A stretch of 11,519 bases of DNA from DATNIC01 sp035604635 (GCA_035604635.1 DATNIC010000098.1:1-11519); one strand, 5' to 3'; shown: positions 1 through 5,927, counted from the stretch's first letter. Made by a program: numbers and translations. The notes: generated by a model from the letters alone, not told the origin.

Positions 1-1
1 C

Positions 2-151
2 GAGGCCGAAGCGTTCGGGGAGGCCGCCCGTTTCGTCGCCCAAACCTTTCCATCGGTCAACGCCAAGACCAGTGCCGCCGCCCGCGCCCTCCCCGCCCTC
101 GCGCTTTCAGCCTTTAAGGAAGCGTACGGATCGGCCCGCCGATCGCTTTAA
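2..151 (+). CDS. C-terminal end of an unidentified protein (partial)
   Basis: The frame is open from the window edge and ends in TAA at 149-151, giving the last 49 residues of a protein. Codon third positions are strongly G/C, as in the neighbouring genes, and the composition is plausible: alanine-rich and helical, ending in FKEAYGSARRSL. No motif I can name is present, so no function is assigned. The stop codon lies exactly at the left edge of the structured repeat that follows, the same arrangement as at the end of the ilvN-like gene. The gene is on the same strand as ilvC, but a separate promoter and attenuator stand between them, so it is probably a different transcription unit. Confidence 0.55.
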   Translation, partial: EAEAFGEAARFVAQTFPSVNAKTSAAARALPALALSAFKEAYGSARRSL

Positions 152-265
152 AGGCGCTCCGCCCCAGGCTCCGCGCCCCCCAAGCTTCGCTTGGGGCCCC
201 CCAACCAAAGCGGCCATCGAGATTCTGCTCATTTACCGTACCCCGAGGGGCCGCTAAACAACGTT
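150..265 (+). repeat. Structured intergenic repeat, copy 1
   Basis: Bases 150-201 are identical to 3460-3511 (52 bp), and a diverged but alignable right half runs to about 265. The left half can fold into a GGCG/CGCC hairpin (153-156/160-163) and a perfect 8-bp stem CCCCAAGC/GCTTGGGG with a TTC loop (178-185/189-196). The right half has a 7-bp inverted repeat AGCGGCC/GGCCGCT (209-215/249-255) around conserved ATTCTGCT and CCCCGAGGGG words. In copy 2 this stem has a different sequence but still pairs. The copy begins at the stop codon of the upstream gene and ends just before the ilvC promoter, so it would sit in the upstream gene's 3' UTR. It is not a known family that I recognise. Confidence 0.85.
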
Positions 266-268
266 ACC

Positions 269-298
269 TTGACGCGTCAGGTGTCGCCGTGATAGGGT
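269..298 (+). promoter_or_regulatory. Probable sigma70-type promoter of the ilv leader
   Basis: TTGACG (269-274) is a near-perfect -35 hexamer. TAGGGT (293-298) is 18 bases downstream and keeps the first T, the A and the last T of a -10 element. Transcription would start near 305, placing the leader-peptide ATG (308) almost at the 5' end of the RNA. The -10 assignment is weak, because the same AGGG (294-297) could instead act as a Shine-Dalgarno for the leader ORF if transcription began further upstream. Confidence 0.5.
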
Positions 299-307
299 TA
301 CTGCGTT

Positions 308-388
308 ATGTTGACCGGTCGACTTCTCGTCCTCGTAGGCCTTATCAGCCGTCCCTTGTGGGATCGGTGCCGGTTGGCGTTCGAGTAG
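308..388 (+). CDS. ilv operon leader peptide (attenuator peptide)
   Basis: ATG 308 opens a 26-codon ORF ending at TAG 386-388. Ten of its 26 residues are Leu, Val or Ile, concentrated at residues 6-13 (LLVLVGLI). It lies between a promoter and an intrinsic terminator directly upstream of ilvC. This is the classical form of a ribosome-stalling leader peptide in branched-chain amino acid operons, such as E. coli ilv and leu or actinobacterial ilvB. Scarcity of charged Leu, Val or Ile tRNA would stall the ribosome at codons 323-346 and change the folding of the downstream RNA. A Shine-Dalgarno is weak (AGGG, 10 bases upstream), or the message may be nearly leaderless. The peptide itself probably has no function beyond being translated. 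Confidence 0.8.
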   Translation: MLTGRLLVLVGLISRPLWDRCRLAFE

Positions 389-430
389 CGAGGTCGTAAA
401 GAACTCACCCGAAGCCCCCCGCCGATCTTA
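359..430 (+). promoter_or_regulatory. Antiterminator helix of the ilv attenuator
   Basis: Bases 359-369 (TGGGATCGGTG) can pair continuously with 420-430 (CGCCGATCTTA): eight Watson-Crick pairs and three G-U pairs. The helix uses 420-423, part of the terminator's 5' arm, and the terminator loop, so it excludes the terminator. It lies just downstream of the Leu/Val/Ile codons, so a ribosome stalled there would leave 359-369 free. A second long-range pairing in three blocks (320-323/393-396, 326-329/389-392, 332-335/382-385) joins the stall codons to the leader stop region and may act as the competing upstream stem. Pairing was worked out by hand; the order of folding is inferred. Confidence 0.6.
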
Positions 431-449
431 GGCGAGGGGGTTTTTGTTT
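415..449 (+). terminator. Intrinsic terminator (attenuator) before ilvC
   Basis: CCCCCCGCC (415-423) pairs with GGCGAGGGGG (431-440), with one bulged A at 435 and a seven-base loop. The T-run at 441-449 (TTTTTGTTT) follows at once. The hairpin ends 37 bases before the ilvC start and after the leader ORF, so it is an attenuator and not the end of a gene. Confidence 0.88.
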
Positions 450-477
450 GTAAGGGACCGCTCTGAAGAGGAGAAGC

Positions 478-1497
478 ATGCAAGCCCTGTATGACGCCGA
501 TGCCGACCTGAGGAAGATCGCCGACAAGACGATCGCCGTCATCGGTTTCGGCAGCCAAGGAAAAGCCCAAGCCCAGAACCTGCGCGACAGCGGGATGACG
601 GTTATCGTCGGCCTGCGCGAAGGTTCGCGTTCGGCCGATGAGGTGCGCAAAGAAGGGTTCGAAGTCGTGTCGCCGGACGAAGCGGCGAAGCGCGGCGACA
701 TCATTCATATGCTGATCCCGGACGAAGAGCAGCCGGCGATGTATATGAAGTCGATCGCGCCGCATTTGAAGCCGGGCAAATACCTGTCGTTTTCCCATGG
801 CTTCGGGATCCACTTCGGGACGATCGTCCCACCCAAAGACGTGAACGTCTTCATGGTTGCGCCGAAGGGTCCGGGGCGGCTCGTGCGGACGGAGTACGTG
901 AACGGGCGCGGCGTCCCGTGCTTGATCGCGATTCATCAGAACCCCAGCGGAGACACGCGCGAGGTCGCGCTCGCTTTCGCCTCGGCGATCGGCGGCGGCA
1001 AAGCCGGGATTCTTGAGACCAACTTCCGCGAAGAGACGGAGACCGATCTCTTCGGCGAGCAGGCGGTTCTGTGCGGAGGCGCGAGCGCACTCGTCACGGC
1101 GGGCTTCGAAACGCTCGTCGAGGCCGGTTACGCGCCGGAGATGGCGTATTTCGAATGCTTGCACGAGCTCAAGCTGATCGTCGATCTGATGTATGAGCGC
1201 GGGATCGAAGGCATGCGCAACGCCATCAGCAACACTGCGAAGTACGGCGACTATACGCGCGGACCGCGGATCGTCAACGACTCGGTGCGCGCGGAGATGA
1301 AAAAGCTGCTCGCGGAGATCCAGAGCGGCGAGTTCGCGCAGGAATGGGTTGCCGAACACGCGGCTGGGAAGCCGCAGTTCGCGGAGTACCGCAAGAAGGC
1401 CGGAGCGCATCTCGTTGAAGAGGTCGGCCGCAAGCTGCGCGGCTTGATGCCTTGGTTCGAGTCGAACCAAGCCAAGAGCCAGCAGGGCGTGTCGTAA
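478..1497 (+). CDS. ilvC: Ketol-acid reductoisomerase, class I (NADPH)
   Basis: Second step of valine/isoleucine synthesis: it isomerises and reduces acetolactate or acetohydroxybutyrate to the dihydroxy acid, in the cytoplasm with Mg2+. The 339-residue length is that of short class I enzymes. The N-terminal Rossmann motif GFGSQGKAQAQNLRDSG (23-39) is followed by the cofactor loop GLREGSRS (45-52). Its serines and arginine suggest NADPH preference. Also visible are SHGFG (H107), APKGPG (K130), the metal-binding region ETETDLFGEQ (D190, E194), ECLHELKLIVDL (E226, E230) and the substrate serine in AISNTAKYGDYTRG (S251). The ATG has AGGAG at 469-473, four bases upstream. The gene is controlled by the leader attenuator directly before it, and ilvB starts eight bases after its stop. 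Confidence 0.98.
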   Translation: MQALYDADADLRKIADKTIAVIGFGSQGKAQAQNLRDSGMTVIVGLREGSRSADEVRKEGFEVVSPDEAAKRGDIIHMLIPDEEQPAMYMKSIAPHLKPGKYLSFSHGFGIHFGTIVPPKDVNVFMVAPKGPGRLVRTEYVNGRGVPCLIAIHQNPSGDTREVALAFASAIGGGKAGILETNFREETETDLFGEQAVLCGGASALVTAGFETLVEAGYAPEMAYFECLHELKLIVDLMYERGIEGMRNAISNTAKYGDYTRGPRIVNDSVRAEMKKLLAEIQSGEFAQEWVAEHAAGKPQFAEYRKKAGAHLVEEVGRKLRGLMPWFESNQAKSQQGVS

Positions 1498-1505
1498 GGA
1501 CAGCG

Positions 1506-3218
1506 ATGACTTCCCAGCACACGAGCGGCGCGCAGATCGTACTCGACGCCCTCGTCGCCGAGGGTGTCGACGTCGCGTTCGGGTATCCGGGCGGGACGAT
1601 CATGCCCGTGCACGACGCGTTGTTTACGGATCACCGCATCCGGCACGTCCTCGTGCGCCACGAGCAGGGTGCTGCGTTCGCGGCGGGCGGCTACGCGCGC
1701 ACGACGGGGAAGGTCGGCGTGTGCATTGCGACCTCGGGCCCCGGTGCAACGAACTTGGTCACCGGGATTTGCGACGCGATGATGGACTCGGTCCCCATCG
1801 TTGCGATTACCGGGCAAGTGCGGTCGCCGCTGATGGGAACGGACGGTTTCCAGGAAGCCGACGTCGCCGCGATTACCTCGACGATCACCAAGCGTAACAT
1901 CATCGTCCGGGACATCGATTCGATCCCTGCGGCGATCCATGCGGCGTTCGAGCTGGCGCGCGGCCCGCGGCCGGGACCGGTGCTGGTCGACATCCCGACC
2001 GACGTGCTGCGGACGAAGATCGAAGCCCACGTGGCGCCCAATAGCGCGACGAATGGACATGCCGCCAGCGTGCACACCAACGGCGAGTCCGATCTCGACG
2101 ACGTTTCGGTCGAGCGCGCGGTCGAGCTGATCTGCGAATCGAAGCGTCCGCTCGTCATCGTCGGTGGCGGCGCACGCATCTCGAACGCCGTCGAGTCGTA
2201 CCGCGAGTTCATGAGGCTCTTGAACGCGCCGCACACGGCGACGATCAACGGACTCGGGACGGCCGAGCCGCAGGACCCGAGTTTCTTGGGCATGTGCGGC
2301 ATGCATGGTTGGAAGGCCGCGAACAAAGCCGTCGGCGAGTGCGATCTGATCCTGGCGCTGGGGATGCGGTTCGATGACCGGGTGACCGGCCGGACCGATC
2401 GTTTCGCGCGCCAGGCCAAGATCATCCATGCCGACATCGATGCCAGCGAGTTCAACAAGATCATCGCCGTCGATGTCGCGTTGCACGGCGATCTCGATGC
2501 GATTCTGCGCGAGTTGACCGGGCGCTTGAGCGACCGGATGGTTCCGGATTTTTCCGCTTGGCGCGAGCGCGTCAAGGAGCTGTACGCGCCGCTCCCGACG
2601 GACCGGATCGAGGGCAACAAGCTCTTGGCGACCGAGGTGCTCGATGCGTTCTTCGAGCTGGCACCGTCCAACGTCGTCGTCACCGTCGACGTTGGCCAGC
2701 ATCAGATGTGGGCCGCGCAGCGCGCCCGCCCGACGCATCCGCGTCACTTCATCTCGTCGTCCGGCTTGGGCGCGATGGGCTTCGGTTTGCCCGCCTCGAT
2801 CGGCGCGCAGATGGCCCATCCGGAGAAGCCGGTCGTCGCGATCGTCGGAGACGGCGGCTTGCAGATGACGATGAATGAGTTCGCGACGATCATTCGTCAC
2901 GAGCTGCCGGTCAAGATTCTGCTGATCGACAACCGCAATCTCGGGATGGTTCGCCAGTGGCAGCAGCTCTTTTACGAGAAGCGCTACTCGGCCACGGACC
3001 TGTATGATAACCCCGACTTCGTTGCGGTCGCGAAAGCTTACGGTATCGAAGCGATGGCGGTGGATAACGCGGGCGACCTGCGCCCGGCAATCGAAACGCT
3101 CCTGCACAGCGAACGCCCGATGCTGCTGCACGCGAAGTGCTTCCCGCTCGAATGCGTCTTCCCGATGATCCCCGCCGGAGCGGCGATCGACGAGATGATC
3201 GACGGGGCGCCGGTGTGA
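1506..3218 (+). CDS. ilvB: Acetohydroxyacid (acetolactate) synthase, large catalytic subunit
   Basis: Cytoplasmic ThDP enzyme condensing two pyruvates to acetolactate, or pyruvate with 2-oxobutyrate. This is the committed step of branched-chain amino acid synthesis. The protein has 570 residues, a normal length. It has the N-terminal GYPGGTIMPVHDAL region, the catalytic glutamate in RHEQGAAFAAGGYAR (E53), the central FAD-binding domain, and the C-terminal ThDP/Mg motif beginning GDGGLQMTMNEF (448-459) and ending at N476 (LLIDNRN). The ATG at 1506 is chosen over an in-frame upstream GTG at 1452, because 1506 has AAGGA just upstream (1496-1500) and gives the usual N-terminus, while 1452 would overlap ilvC by 46 bases. 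The next gene overlaps its stop. Confidence 0.97.
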   Translation: MTSQHTSGAQIVLDALVAEGVDVAFGYPGGTIMPVHDALFTDHRIRHVLVRHEQGAAFAAGGYARTTGKVGVCIATSGPGATNLVTGICDAMMDSVPIVAITGQVRSPLMGTDGFQEADVAAITSTITKRNIIVRDIDSIPAAIHAAFELARGPRPGPVLVDIPTDVLRTKIEAHVAPNSATNGHAASVHTNGESDLDDVSVERAVELICESKRPLVIVGGGARISNAVESYREFMRLLNAPHTATINGLGTAEPQDPSFLGMCGMHGWKAANKAVGECDLILALGMRFDDRVTGRTDRFARQAKIIHADIDASEFNKIIAVDVALHGDLDAILRELTGRLSDRMVPDFSAWRERVKELYAPLPTDRIEGNKLLATEVLDAFFELAPSNVVVTVDVGQHQMWAAQRARPTHPRHFISSSGLGAMGFGLPASIGAQMAHPEKPVVAIVGDGGLQMTMNEFATIIRHELPVKILLIDNRNLGMVRQWQQLFYEKRYSATDLYDNPDFVAVAKAYGIEAMAVDNAGDLRPAIETLLHSERPMLLHAKCFPLECVFPMIPAGAAIDEMIDGAPV

Positions 3219-3460
3219 CGACGATCTCCGTTGAGATGAGCGACGCGCGCCTCGGGGCGCGCATCATCAACATGGCGTACCGCTTCAATTGCCAGACCCA
3301 CGAAGTCCACATCGAGCCGGCGGCCGGTTCTTACGCCGGCCGTTTCGTTATTGCCGGTGAGCCGGACGCGTTGCGGCGCCTGCTCATGGCCGTTGAAAAA
3401 GTTGTTCGCGACGACCGCTGGATGGACGCCGCCGCCGAAAGAAAGGCCGCATATACTTGA
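3215..3460 (+). CDS. ilvN: Short ACT-type regulatory subunit of acetohydroxyacid synthase (IlvN/IlvM-like)
   Basis: GTG at 3215 overlaps the ilvB stop (GTGA, 3215-3218), implying translational coupling, and yields 81 residues. Position and size fit an AHAS small subunit. The sequence shows a beta-alpha-beta-beta-alpha pattern of one ACT domain: TTISVEMSDARLGARIINMAYRF, in two stretches, then EVHIEP, GRFVIAG, and a helix EPDALRRLLMAVEKVV. Typical IlvN/IlvH proteins have 90-170 residues with a clear valine-binding N-terminal ACT motif and often a C-terminal domain. Both are lacking here, so it is closer in form to E. coli IlvM, whose enzyme is valine-insensitive. Function is inferred mainly from context and fold pattern. 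A longer reading from 3137 would overlap ilvB by 82 bases with an unlikely N-terminus. The TGA stop directly abuts repeat copy 2. Confidence 0.75.
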   Translation: MTTISVEMSDARLGARIINMAYRFNCQTHEVHIEPAAGSYAGRFVIAGEPDALRRLLMAVEKVVRDDRWMDAAAERKAAYT

Positions 3461-3577
3461 AAGGCGCTCCGCCCCAGGCTCCGCGCCCCCCAAGCTTCGC
3501 TTGGGGCCCCCGGACCGACGGGCCCATCAAACATTCTGCTAACTTGAAGATTCCCCGAGGGGGCCCGTAACAACATT
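3460..3577 (+). repeat. Structured intergenic repeat, copy 2
   Basis: It shares 52 identical bases with copy 1 (3460-3511), including the GGCG/CGCC hairpin (3463-3466/3470-3473) and the 8-bp stem CCCCAAGC/GCTTGGGG with TTC loop (3488-3495/3499-3506). The right half aligns with small gaps and keeps CCATC, ATTCTGCT, CCCCGAGGGG and TAACAAC. Its outer stem is ACGGGCCC/GGGCCCGT (3518-3525/3561-3568), eight perfect pairs. Copy 1 has AGCGGCC/GGCCGCT at the same place, so both arms changed together. The element fills the whole ilvN-leuC gap and contains leuC's only Shine-Dalgarno-like sequence (GAGGGGG, 3557-3563). Confidence 0.88.
3557..3563 (+). promoter_or_regulatory. Shine-Dalgarno-like GAGGGGG of leuC inside the repeat stem
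   Basis: This is the only purine-rich run upstream of the TTG start at 3576. Its spacing of 12 bases is long. Its last three Gs form part of the right arm of the repeat's outer stem (3561-3568), so folding of the element would hide it. Confidence 0.45.
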
Positions 3578-4946
3578 GAGTAAATCGTTATTAGACAAAG
3601 TTTGGGACGCGCACGTCGTCGAGGATCTGCCCGGCGAGAATGCGTTGCTGTTCATCGATCGCGTCATCGCGCACGAGATCACGACGCCGCAGGGTGCAAT
3701 CGATATTCAGGAGCGCTTCGGCGACAAGCTCTACGATCCGGACCGGATCATCGCAATGAACGATCATGTCTCGCCGGCCAAGGATCAAGAGACGGCGATT
3801 CAAGCGCAAGTCCTGCGTACTTGGGCGAAACGGCACGGGATCAAGCTCTACGACATCGGCGATAACGGGATCTGTCACGTGATGGTCCCGGAGCGCGGGT
3901 ACGTCGAGCCGGGATTGACGATGGCGTGCGGCGATAGCCACACCTGCACGCTCGGCGCCTTCGGCGCGTTGGCGCTCGGGATCGGGACGACGCTGCAGGC
4001 TGGGGCGATGCTCGCACAATGTCTGATCTTGCAGAAACCCAAGGTGATGCGGATCGACATCGAGGGCAAGCTCGGGCACGGCGCGACCGCAAAGGACGTA
4101 ATCCTCTACGTCATCTCGAAGATCAGCTTCAAGGGCGGGACGGGTTACGTGCTCGAGTACCACGGACCGGTCGTCGACGCGATGTCGATGGACGAGCGGA
4201 TGACCTTGTGCAACATGGCGATCGAAGCCGGCGCGACCTCGGGGATGTGCGAACCCGACGAGACGACGATCGGTTATCTGCGCGGCCGCGAGGCGCAGCC
4301 GACCGGTGAAGCGTTTGAGAAGAAGATCGCGTATTGGCGCAGCCTAAAGGCCGATCCGGGCGCAAGCTATGACAAAGTCGTGAAGATCGACGTGAGCGGG
4401 CTGCGCCCGATGGTTACGTGGGGGACGAATCCCGGCGAAGTCGTCCCGGCCGACGGCACCGTGCCGGCCGATGCAAACGCGACGAGCCTCGAGTACATGG
4501 GACTGCAGCCGGGGACGTCGCTGCGATCGCTGGAGCTCGACCAAGCCTTCATCGGATCGTGCACGAACTCGCGCCTCTCCGACTTGCGGATCGCGGCCGA
4601 CGTGTTACGCGGACGCAAAGTGACGATCCCGACGATCGTCACGCCCGGGTCGCAAGCGGTCAAGCGCGCCGCGGAACGCGAGGGCCTGCACGACGTCTTC
4701 CAAGACGCGGGCGCATTGTGGACGCACTCCTCGTGCGGTCCATGTTTGGGGATGTCGATGGGCGTCGTCGCGCCGGGATTGCGCTGCGTCTCGTCGACGA
4801 ACCGGAATTTCCCGGGACGGATGGGCAACGGCGGACGCGTCCATCTCGCCTCGCCCGCAGTCGTCGCGGCGAGCGCCGTATTGGGGCGCATCGGTTCGCC
4901 CGAAGATCTCGAAGCGGCTGCGCCGCGCGAGAAGGTGACGGCGTAA
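3576..4946 (+). CDS. leuC: 3-isopropylmalate dehydratase (isomerase), large subunit
   Basis: With LeuD it isomerises 2-isopropylmalate to 3-isopropylmalate in leucine synthesis. It is an aconitase-family [4Fe-4S] enzyme of the cytoplasm. The protein has 456 residues, close to the usual 465. The cluster cysteines are C329 (IGSCTNSRLSDLR), C387 and C390 (SSCGPC). GDSHTCTLGAFGALALGIG (119-137) and the NFPGRMG motif (411-417) are also family marks. The TTG start gives MSKSLLDKVWDAHVV, the standard N-terminus, and no in-frame ATG or GTG lies nearby. Residues 136-149 read IGTTLQAGAMLAQC where common bacterial LeuC has a GTSEVEHVLATQ-type segment, and residues 97-104 (DNGICHVM) recall LeuC2/homoaconitase relatives. 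The exact subfamily, and possible action on methylmalate-type substrates, is therefore open. leuD begins three bases after its stop. Confidence 0.95.
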   Translation: MSKSLLDKVWDAHVVEDLPGENALLFIDRVIAHEITTPQGAIDIQERFGDKLYDPDRIIAMNDHVSPAKDQETAIQAQVLRTWAKRHGIKLYDIGDNGICHVMVPERGYVEPGLTMACGDSHTCTLGAFGALALGIGTTLQAGAMLAQCLILQKPKVMRIDIEGKLGHGATAKDVILYVISKISFKGGTGYVLEYHGPVVDAMSMDERMTLCNMAIEAGATSGMCEPDETTIGYLRGREAQPTGEAFEKKIAYWRSLKADPGASYDKVVKIDVSGLRPMVTWGTNPGEVVPADGTVPADANATSLEYMGLQPGTSLRSLELDQAFIGSCTNSRLSDLRIAADVLRGRKVTIPTIVTPGSQAVKRAAEREGLHDVFQDAGALWTHSSCGPCLGMSMGVVAPGLRCVSSTNRNFPGRMGNGGRVHLASPAVVAASAVLGRIGSPEDLEAAAPREKVTA

Positions 4947-4949
4947 GCC

Positions 4950-5507
4950 ATGGCTGCAAGAGTCAAAACGGTCGTCAAAGTCAAGGGGCAGACCCTCTGC
5001 GTCGAACGCGCCAACATCGACACCGATCAGATCATCCCGGCGCGCTTTCTCACGGGGATCTCGAAGACCGGGCTCGGCCAATATCTCTTTCTCGGGATGC
5101 CGGGTGGCCCCGAGATGCTAGCCGCGCATCCTGACGCGAACGTCATCGTTGCCCGCGAAAACTTCGGCTGCGGAAGCTCGCGCGAGCACGCCGTCTGGGC
5201 GCTGACCGATCGCGGGTTCAAAGCCGTGATCGCGCCGAGCTTCGGCCGGATCTTCGAGGAGAACGCCTACGCCAACGGCCTCATCCCGATCGCCCTCGAC
5301 GGCGAGGGGCTCGAAGCCGCGCTGAAGTCACGCACGATCGAGATCGACGTCGAAGGCCAAAAGCTCACGACCGAAGACGGCAAGACGTACGGATTCGAAC
5401 TCGATCCGTTGCGAAAGCGCTTCATTCTCGAAGGCGGCTTCATGGAATGGATGGCGACGAAGATCGACGCCGTTCGCGCTTGGGAGGCTGCTCGCCCTAC
5501 GGTGTAG
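4950..5507 (+). CDS. leuD: 3-isopropylmalate dehydratase, small subunit
   Basis: Swivelling-domain partner of LeuC. The protein has 185 residues. It carries the family motifs NIDTDQIIPARFL (24-36), the substrate-loop motif ENFGCGSSREHAVWAL, and APSFGRIFEENAYANGLIPI. The ATG lies three bases after the leuC stop, so the two subunits are almost certainly made from one message. The ribosome site is weak (GAAGGTG), consistent with coupling to leuC translation. The last 11 bases overlap the end of a gene on the opposite strand, and no terminator is visible between them. Confidence 0.96.
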   Translation: MAARVKTVVKVKGQTLCVERANIDTDQIIPARFLTGISKTGLGQYLFLGMPGGPEMLAAHPDANVIVARENFGCGSSREHAVWALTDRGFKAVIAPSFGRIFEENAYANGLIPIALDGEGLEAALKSRTIEIDVEGQKLTTEDGKTYGFELDPLRKRFILEGGFMEWMATKIDAVRAWEAARPTV

Positions 5508-5844
5508 CCAGCAGCGAGTCGTCGAACAAGACGATCGCAAATTCTTCGCTGTAGCGGCCGAGATCGACGAAGACGTCGCGCGGATGTTCGCGAACGCGAA
5601 CCCGCGCAGCGACGGGACGATATGTCCCCGGCGTGAGGCGGCCTGAAGGCGTCCCGGCGATGCGATAGGCGCCCGCCTCGTAGTCGTCCGGGCCCGCGCT
5701 CAATTCGAATTCGTCGAGCGTGATCACTTCGTCGGCGTTGGGTTCGCGGCAAAAGATGACGCTTGCCGTCACCAGACCTTCGATCGGACGCGTACACACC
5801 CAGCGCGTCCAAATCTCGCTGCCGAGCGGAAAGCGCAGCCGCAT
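5497..5844 (-). CDS. Conserved-looking hypothetical protein, 115 residues
   Basis: This is the only minus-strand gene I support here. From the ATG at 5844-5842 it reads 115 residues. Codon third positions on this strand are strongly G/C and the composition is normal, unlike the arginine/proline-rich antisense frames elsewhere. Alternating hydrophobic residues (ARVRVREHPRDVFVDLG, EEFAIVLFDDSLL) suggest a mostly beta-strand soluble protein. There is no signal peptide, membrane segment or motif I know. A 30-residue extension to 5934 is open but rich in Arg/Ala and would run through the ribosome site of the divergent regulator, so the shorter form is preferred. It overlaps leuD by 11 bases tail to tail and is divergent from the IclR gene, which could regulate it. 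Function unknown. Confidence 0.65.
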   Translation of the reverse strand: MRLRFPLGSEIWTRWVCTRPIEGLVTASVIFCREPNADEVITLDEFELSAGPDDYEAGAYRIAGTPSGRLTPGTYRPVAARVRVREHPRDVFVDLGRYSEEFAIVLFDDSLLATP

Positions 5845-5871
5845 GGTGCGACGCTTCGCCTTGACGGAGAG

Positions 5872-5911
5872 GAGGACCGCTGCTGCTCTGCAAAAGGCCG
5901 TTTCGGTCCTC
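5872..5911. promoter_or_regulatory. Candidate IclR operator: inverted repeat in the divergent intergenic region
   Basis: GAGGACCG (5872-5879) and CGGTCCTC (5904-5911) are a perfect 8-bp inverted repeat. The arms are 32 bp apart from start to start, about three helical turns, between the minus-strand gene and the IclR start. Such a site is where an autoregulatory IclR protein would be expected to bind. It could also be an RNA hairpin or chance. Confidence 0.35.
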
Positions 5912-5912
5912 G

Positions 5913-5920
5913 AAAGGAGG
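5913..5920 (+). promoter_or_regulatory. Strong Shine-Dalgarno fixing a CTG start for the IclR gene
   Basis: AAAGGAGG matches the anti-Shine-Dalgarno fully. The in-frame CTG at 5928 follows after seven bases, an ideal spacing. No ATG, GTG or TTG exists in this frame between the upstream in-frame stop (TGA 5862-5864) and the DNA-binding domain. Confidence 0.75.
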
Positions 5921-5927
5921 GGGCGTC

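Noticed and set aside
153..201. Repeat hairpins as intrinsic terminators
   Set aside because: Stable stems but no following T-run in either copy.
72..257. Small Pro/Arg-rich + strand frame at the left edge
   Set aside because: It runs through the structured repeat and overlaps the better coding frame ending at 151.
269..477. T-box or other known riboswitch in the ilvC leader
   Set aside because: No T-box TGGNACCGCG-type sequence found; the Leu/Val/Ile-rich leader ORF with alternative helices explains the region better.
298..1470. Long minus-strand open frame opposite ilvC
   Set aside because: Arg/His-rich antisense frame created by GC-rich codons; the opposite strand is an unmistakable ketol-acid reductoisomerase.
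1251..3131. 626-codon minus-strand open frame opposite ilvC and ilvB
   Set aside because: Long but low-complexity (Arg, Asp, His, Val), spans the junction of two real genes and has no recognisable domain.
150..3577. CRISPR or transposon-end interpretation of the two repeats
   Set aside because: Only two copies over 3 kb apart, no spacers of regular size, no transposase, and no clear target-site duplication; the paired stem change fits structured RNA better.
3981..4025. Frameshift in leuC explaining the unusual residues 136-149
   Set aside because: Frame and family motifs continue on both sides with the expected spacing, so this is substitution and not a shift.
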